Under the pieces are notes generated by a model. The model ran no database searches. It saw only the letters and a program-made list of their open reading frames with translations, and was not told the origin of the DNA. Shown in pieces: positions 60,026 to 64,000 of a DNA stretch of 64,000 bases. Position 1 is the first letter of the stretch; each line of letters opens with the position of its first letter. The stretch lies in assembly GCA_937895705.1 (NCBI GenBank), contig CALBKM010000042.1:71050-135049 (forward strand). The letters are read 5' to 3'. This stretch comes from an uncultured Clostridia bacterium (lineage in GTDB: Bacteria; Bacillota; Clostridia; Lachnospirales; Lachnospiraceae). The translations under genes were made by a program, and so were the position numbers.

Positions 60026-60667
60026 TCACATTTTATATAAGCCCAGCTCCCGGGCTTTTGCCTTTAACGCTTCCGCTACCGTTTTCGGATTGTCTGCCTT
60101 CATGATGGCCGATACAACGCAAATACCTGCAATCGGAATGCCTTTCAGCACATCAATGTTGTCTTTATTCAGTCCTCCGATGGCATTGACCGGAATGGTC
60201 ACCGCATTGCAAATATCACGTAAGGTATCGGTGGAAGTCAAAACCGTTTTCACCTTTGTGGTAGTAGGATAGATTGCGCCTACACCGAGATAATCCGCAC
60301 CTTGCTCATAAGCTTCTTTGGCCCAGGGAACGGTCTTTGCGGTTGCACCGACAATTTTATCTTCTCCCATCAGTTTTCTTGCCGTGGCAACCGGCATATC
60401 ACTTGCCCCTACATGCACCCCTTCCGCGTCAACGGCAAGTGCCACATCCACACGGTCATCAATAATCAGCGGTACATGGTACTTCTTCGCAAGCTCGTGT
60501 ACCTTTTCCGCAAGTTCTATGTATTCTCTGGTGGACTTTTCTTTTTCGCGAAGCTGAAGAAGGGTTCCGCCGCCTAAAAGCGCCTGTTCCACCCGAAAAA
60601 GGAATTCTTCTTCGCTGTAATTCGTGCTGTCGGTGATAAAATATAAACTGGAATCAAATTTTCTCAT
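60026..60667 (-). CDS. thiE: Thiamine-phosphate synthase
   Basis: 213 residues, TIM barrel. It joins HMP-PP and thiazole phosphate to thiamine phosphate. LQLREKEKSTREYIELA, LIIDDRVDVALAVDAEGVHVGASDMP, YLGVGAIYPTTTK and PVNAIGGLNKDNI are diagnostic. It begins 10 bases after thiH. Confidence 0.96.
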   Translation of the reverse strand: MRKFDSSLYFITDSTNYSEEEFLFRVEQALLGGGTLLQLREKEKSTREYIELAEKVHELAKKYHVPLIIDDRVDVALAVDAEGVHVGASDMPVATARKLMGEDKIVGATAKTVPWAKEAYEQGADYLGVGAIYPTTTKVKTVLTSTDTLRDICNAVTIPVNAIGGLNKDNIDVLKGIPIAGICVVSAIMKADNPKTVAEALKAKARELGLYKM

Positions 60668-60677
60668 GCCTTATACC

Positions 60678-61931
60678 TCACACATAAACATAATCATTTA
60701 ATACCGGTTGCAAGCCTTCCCCGGACATATCCTTATACATGGCATCAAAGCTCCGATTGTCGTCGATTTCAAACTGCTCATCGCCCTTGACACTGTCATC
60801 TTCCTTGCCGGTGTATTTGCTTTCATGATCGCCGATACCGGTAGATACCCCTGCGGAAACTTTGGTGGCTGCGATTTTTACGATACCGTTCCGGAACCCC
60901 GCACTCTCACGGGAGGATACGGTAATTCCCACAAAAGGCAGGAAAATACGGTAGGCACAAAGAACCTGGCAGAGTTGCTTTTCCCCCACATCCAAGGGAC
61001 TTATCTTATCATTATTGACAATGGGACGCAGTCTCGGACAAGAGAGAGACATTTCCGCATGAGGATATTTCCGTTGCAGGTAATACACATGAAGTGCACT
61101 TGCCAGCGCATCCTTTCTGAAATCGGACAACCCCAACAGAGCCGAGAACGCCACTCCACGCATGCCGCCCCGCAAAGCACGCTCTTGTGCATCAAAACGG
61201 TACGGCCAGACACGCTTATGTCCCAACAGGTGAAGCGTCTCATATTTGTCCGTATCATAAGTTTCCTGAAACACGGTTACATAGTCGGCCCCGCATTCGT
61301 GGAGATATTTATACTCGTCGGTATTCACAGGATAGATCTCCAAACCCACCATACGGAAATACTTCCGCGCCAGTTTACAGGCCTCACCGATATATTCCAC
61401 ATCACTCTGCCCGCGACTCTCACCGGTAAGAATCAGGATCTCTTCCATGCCGGAATCGGCAATCACCTTCATTTCGTGCTCGATCTGCTCCGGATTCAGC
61501 TTCATACGGTTGATATGGTTGTAGCAGTTAAAGCCGCAGTACACACAGTAATTTTCGCAGTAATTGGCAATATAAAGCGGTGTAAAAAGATATACCGTAT
61601 TTCCGAAATGTTTACTTGTCTCCATTCGTGCCCGTTGCGCCATCTCCTCCAAAAACGGCTCTGCCGCAGGAGAAAGCAACGCCTTGAAATCCTCAACAGA
61701 ACAGGCTTCATGGTCAAGGGCAGCCCTGACATCACGAGCCGTGTAAACCGAATAGTCAAAGGAATTCCTCTGCTCCACCACCTGCCGGCAAACATCAGAT
61801 TCGATAATTTCCATGCCCGGCAAATATTCCATATGATTTTTACGACAGGACGGGTCTGTTTCCAGCCGGTGCTTTTTCTCAAGAGCCTCCGGTGACAGAT
61901 GCCCGGAGTCCACAAAAAATTGATTTTCCAC
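60678..61931 (-). CDS. thiH: 2-iminoacetate synthase ThiH
   Basis: 417 residues with a GTG start (GTGGAAAATC) preceded by GGAGGCGG; the longer ATG-initiated frame would run into thiG. Radical-SAM tyrosine lyase supplying dehydroglycine for the thiazole. The cluster motif CxxxCxxC appears in NYCENYCVYCGFN (about 95). LTGESRGQSDVEYI and YHxx-type KPVNTDEYKYLH segments fit ThiH. Use of ThiH rather than the oxidase ThiO agrees with an anaerobe. Confidence 0.95.
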   Translation of the reverse strand: MENQFFVDSGHLSPEALEKKHRLETDPSCRKNHMEYLPGMEIIESDVCRQVVEQRNSFDYSVYTARDVRAALDHEACSVEDFKALLSPAAEPFLEEMAQRARMETSKHFGNTVYLFTPLYIANYCENYCVYCGFNCYNHINRMKLNPEQIEHEMKVIADSGMEEILILTGESRGQSDVEYIGEACKLARKYFRMVGLEIYPVNTDEYKYLHECGADYVTVFQETYDTDKYETLHLLGHKRVWPYRFDAQERALRGGMRGVAFSALLGLSDFRKDALASALHVYYLQRKYPHAEMSLSCPRLRPIVNNDKISPLDVGEKQLCQVLCAYRIFLPFVGITVSSRESAGFRNGIVKIAATKVSAGVSTGIGDHESKYTGKEDDSVKGDEQFEIDDNRSFDAMYKDMSGEGLQPVLNDYVYV

Positions 61932-61942
61932 AGGTCCGCCTC

Positions 61943-62716
61943 CTAATCCCGCAAAAAGCCGGTCAGAGGATCGGAAGCAGAAGCACCACGAGTCAGTACC
62001 CGGCCCAAACCGGACAAATATGCGCATCTTCCTGCTTCGATGGCCTGACGGAATGCAGAAGCCATCATAGGCAAATCACCGGCAGTTGCAAGGGCCGTGT
62101 TTGCCATAATAGCGGCCGCCCCCATTTCCATGGCTTCACAAGCCTGGGACGGTCTTCCGATACCGGCATCCACGATAATCGGTAAGTCGATTTCGTCGAT
62201 GAGAATCTGAATAAACTCCTTGGTTGCAAGGCCTTTGTTGGAGCCGATAGGAGATGCCAACGGCATAATGGTAGCAGCTCCGGCATTTACCATATCACGG
62301 GCAGCATTCAAATCCGGATACATATACGGCATAACCACAAAACCTTCCTTTGCAAGTATTTCTGTCGCTTTAATGGTCTCCTGATTGTCCGGTAAAAGAT
62401 ATTTTGTATCACGCATAATTTCTACTTTCACAAAATTTCCGCAGCCCAGTTCTCTGGCAAGGCGGGCAATGCGAATCGCTTCCTCCGCTGTTCTCGCACC
62501 GGAGGTGTTGGGAAGAAGCGTGACCCCTTCCGGAATGTAGTCTAAAATATTCTCCTGCTCTTTCGTATTGGCTCTGCGTACCGCAAGCGTAATGATTTCT
62601 GCGCCGGCATCTTTTACCGCCGCCTCAATGAGCTTCATAGAATACTTGCCGGAGCCTAAAATAAAACGTGAATGAAATTCATGGCCTCCGATGATTAATT
62701 TGTCTTTGTTTTCCAT
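61943..62716 (-). CDS. thiG: Thiazole synthase ThiG
   Basis: 257 residues, TIM barrel. It forms thiazole phosphate from deoxyxylulose 5-phosphate, iminoacetate and ThiS-thiocarboxylate. HSRFILGSGKYSMKLIEAAV, ITLAVRRAN, LLPNTSGARTAEEAIRIARLARE, FVKVEIM (Schiff-base lysine, about 98) and VDAGIGRPSQACEAMEMGAAAIMANTA are diagnostic. It starts 42 bases after thiF. Confidence 0.97.
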   Translation of the reverse strand: MENKDKLIIGGHEFHSRFILGSGKYSMKLIEAAVKDAGAEIITLAVRRANTKEQENILDYIPEGVTLLPNTSGARTAEEAIRIARLARELGCGNFVKVEIMRDTKYLLPDNQETIKATEILAKEGFVVMPYMYPDLNAARDMVNAGAATIMPLASPIGSNKGLATKEFIQILIDEIDLPIIVDAGIGRPSQACEAMEMGAAAIMANTALATAGDLPMMASAFRQAIEAGRCAYLSGLGRVLTRGASASDPLTGFLRD

Positions 62717-62758
62717 ACGATGTCCTTCTTTCTTTGCTTTCTTAAACTTCCTATTTTC

Positions 62759-63394
62759 TTATACTTCGTATTCGCCTGCAAGAATCCGCAGGACTGTTTG
62801 TGTCTGGTGTGCGGCACAAAGCATCACCCGAGGCGCAACAAGACCAATGGTGTCTGCTACATCACTGACCTCATCGCCGCACAGATAAAACCTCTTCCCT
62901 ATTTTTCTCGTCTTGATGGTATTGGGCGTATCCATTCCTGCCATACCGGAGGCCGCCACCAGATAACAACCGGGCAACCGCTCCAACACTCCGTTTACCA
63001 GCATTGCCTTGGCTTCCGCATTATCGAAGGCTTCGCAGATAATATCCGCATCCTTCAGAAGTGTTGCAAGGTTATCCTCCAAAAGTCTCGCAGTAATCGT
63101 TTTGATTTCCGTATAGGGTGCAATCTCCAAAAGATTCTTCGCAAGGGCATCCGTCTTGTATTGTCCGATCTGACCAGCCTTGTATTGCTGACGGTGCAGA
63201 TTGGTAATATCCACCTTGTCAAAATCGATTAAGACTAATTTCCCTATCCCGGCTCTTGCCAAGGCAATCGCAATATTCGAACCCAGACCACCCAAACCGC
63301 ACACAGCCACCGTTGCGGAGGAAAAAAGCCTCTGTAGCTCCTTTCCGTGCCGGTCTGCCAGTGCATCCATCCATTCCTTTTTTGTGGGAATCAC
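62759..63394 (-). CDS. thiF: Sulfur carrier protein ThiS adenylyltransferase ThiF
   Basis: 211 residues of E1-like fold. It adenylates the ThiS C-terminus. VAVCGLGGLGSNIAIALARAGIGKLVLIDFDKVDITNLHRQQY (about 28-70) is the nucleotide-binding core and CEAFDNAEAKAML the conserved acidic segment. It lacks the rhodanese extension of longer homologues. It follows thiS without a gap. Confidence 0.93.
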   Translation of the reverse strand: MIPTKKEWMDALADRHGKELQRLFSSATVAVCGLGGLGSNIAIALARAGIGKLVLIDFDKVDITNLHRQQYKAGQIGQYKTDALAKNLLEIAPYTEIKTITARLLEDNLATLLKDADIICEAFDNAEAKAMLVNGVLERLPGCYLVAASGMAGMDTPNTIKTRKIGKRFYLCGDEVSDVADTIGLVAPRVMLCAAHQTQTVLRILAGEYEV

Positions 63395-63589
63395 TCAACC
63401 ACCTCCTACAAAACTGACGATTTCCAGGCTATCGCCGTCGCGAAGAACGGTGACATCATACTGTGACTTAAACACAATGTCGCCGTTTTGTTCTACAGCA
63501 ATGCGCTTCGGATCGTAATTCGTTGTCGCCAGATACTCCGTTACTGTTTTACCCGCAATATTAAGCTCCGCACCGTTTACCTTTACCAT
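63395..63589 (-). CDS. thiS: Sulfur carrier protein ThiS
   Basis: 64 residues from MVKVNGAELNIAGKTVTEYL with a ubiquitin-like beta-grasp pattern and the essential C-terminal Gly-Gly (SFVGGG), which becomes the thiocarboxylate. GGAGGTGAAATA fixes the start at 63589; codons upstream fall in the riboswitch terminator. First gene of the operon. Confidence 0.95.
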   Translation of the reverse strand: MVKVNGAELNIAGKTVTEYLATTNYDPKRIAVEQNGDIVFKSQYDVTVLRDGDSLEIVSFVGGG

Positions 63590-63601
63590 TATTTCACCTC
63601 C

Positions 63602-63636
63602 TAAAATAAAAAAGAAATTTCCGATTTGGAAATTTC
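63602..63636 (-). terminator. Expression-platform terminator of the gene-proximal TPP riboswitch
   Basis: GAAATTTCC / GGAAATTTC perfect stem (63614-63622, 63628-63636) followed by TTTTTTATTTT on the minus strand, just before the thiS ribosome site. Confidence 0.88.
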
Positions 63637-63643
63637 CCGTAAT

Positions 63644-63743
63644 ACTCAAAATTCCCTACGTTGGCATTATCCAAATCAGGTTCATGGGTCGAAGGTTACA
63701 CCTTCCTCTCAGCCTGTCACACAAGCTCCCCTGCGTTTTAAGT
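63644..63743 (-). promoter_or_regulatory. TPP riboswitch, gene-proximal copy
   Basis: Complete THI element: GGCTGAGAGG (P2/J), ACCTGATTTGGATAATGCCA (the strongly conserved pyrophosphate/pyrimidine-binding strand) and CGTAGGGAA. P1 forms from ACTTAAAA (63736-63743) and TTTTGAGT (63644-63651). TPP binding should favour the terminator at 63602-63636 and shut off the thi operon. Confidence 0.95.
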
Positions 63744-63752
63744 TGTAATGTA

Positions 63753-63879
63753 CGTGCAGGCAGTTCTTTGCACGCCCACACCTCGCGACATTGTCGCTCG
63801 GTCGTGGGCGCGCTCGCATTTCGTCATCGGTCTGCAAACAAATTCGCACCCATGACTCAATGCTCACTTTGCCTGCACG
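63753..63879. repeat. Palindromic element between two TPP riboswitches
   Basis: CGTGCAGGCA (63753-63762) pairs perfectly with TGCCTGCACG (63870-63879). Inside, CGCCCAC (63773-63779) pairs with GTGGGCG (63804-63810) around GCGAC-ATT-GTCGC (63785-63797). GC-richer than its surroundings, no open frame of note; it looks like an inserted MITE or dispersed palindrome. Confidence 0.6.
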
Positions 63880-63880
63880 C

Positions 63881-63916
63881 AAAAAGACAGGAGATAACCT
63901 TGCGGATATCTCCTGT
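63881..63916 (-). terminator. Terminator of the distal TPP riboswitch
   Basis: ACAGGAGATA (63887-63896) pairs with TATCTCCTGT (63907-63916), followed by CTTTTT on the minus strand. Confidence 0.9.
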
Positions 63917-63935
63917 AAAAAATCCTTGTGTATGA

Positions 63936-64000
63936 CTTCCTACGACGGCATTATCCGTATCAGGTTATAGGGTCGAAGTTTGATTACTTCCTCTCAGCCT
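63936..64000 (-). promoter_or_regulatory. TPP riboswitch, distal copy (5' end beyond window)
   Basis: AGGCTGAGAGGAAG at the very edge, CGACCCTATAACCTGATACG, GGATAATGCCGTCGTAGGAAG: a second THI element about 200 bases upstream of the first, with its own terminator. The 5' strand of P1 and any promoter are outside the window. Confidence 0.93.

Noticed and set aside
60708..61895. A 395-codon open frame on the plus strand opposite thiH
   Set aside because: It mirrors the codon pattern of thiH on the other strand, has no ribosome site and encodes no recognisable protein; it is a by-product of the thiH frame.
63753..63879. A third riboswitch between the two TPP elements
   Set aside because: The segment lacks the CTGAGA and ACCTGAT...GGATAATGCC motifs and no other aptamer consensus is recognisable; it is better described as a palindromic repeat.

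Overview
The window reads as a chromosomal stretch of an anaerobic, probably spore-forming Clostridia bacterium, most likely a Lachnospiraceae member. Supporting signs are a spore-germination receptor subunit, a T-box leader on valS, the oxygen-sensitive thiamin enzyme ThiH, the GGGtGRT protein with its iron-sulfur scaffold-like neighbour, two large plant-glycan hydrolases, strong TTGACA/TATAAT promoters with 17-base spacers, and AGGAGG ribosome sites. I see no phage genes, transposases, tRNA or rRNA genes, or CRISPR array. Most genes lie on the minus strand.

Layout. 1-2306: valS (cut by the window edge) with its T-box leader and promoter. 2323-7684: an HD-GYP signalling protein, an HD phosphohydrolase and a GH115 alpha-glucuronidase. 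7755-11533: an orphan GerA subunit, a C_GCAxxG_C_C protein, 5-formyl-THF cyclo-ligase and a methyltransferase. 11593-13153 (+): a yybP-ykoY-type (Mn2+) riboswitch controlling a sodium-pump decarboxylase beta/gamma pair. 13199-15912: a Pit phosphate transporter, its DUF47 partner and a DUF368 (PopT-type) undecaprenyl-phosphate flippase. 16122-20153: a 250-base structured palindrome and a 1221-residue GH2 enzyme. 20398-26947: an ABC-F protein behind an attenuator-like leader, a heterodimeric ABC exporter and an AraC-GGDEF fusion regulator. 26992-32728: lipoproteins, a transglutaminase-like protein and an SGNH-like protein. 32740-37132: a Dlt-like operon (carrier protein, MBOAT, adenylation enzyme) ending in a D-cysteine-desulfhydrase-like PLP enzyme. 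37206-39010: the GGGtGRT/scaffold pair. 39248-42272: dCMP deaminase and a two-component system. 42553-49376: a lipoprotein, a structured repeat, hslO, the deoD-deoC-cdd nucleoside salvage operon, a PH-domain protein and a CorC-type CBS protein. 49405-53803: the rex - acpS/nnrE/nnrD fusion - alr - mazF group. 53836-57518: fruK and a LytTR-DUF3021-ABC operon. 57568-64000: a second structured repeat and the thiSFGHEDC operon behind two TPP riboswitches in tandem.

The most noteworthy material is largely outside the ordinary genes. Two structured elements (43702-43992 and 57568-57762) share a core of about 95 bases at fixed spacing but have unrelated outer stems. A further large palindrome lies at 16122-16371, and another sits between the two TPP riboswitches. 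Among the proteins, the Dlt-like operon with a PLP enzyme, the AraC-GGDEF fusion in an exporter operon, the AcpS-NnrE-NnrD triple fusion and the riboswitch-controlled orphan sodium-pump pair merit follow-up. Functions are assigned from motifs and family knowledge only; no database search was run.
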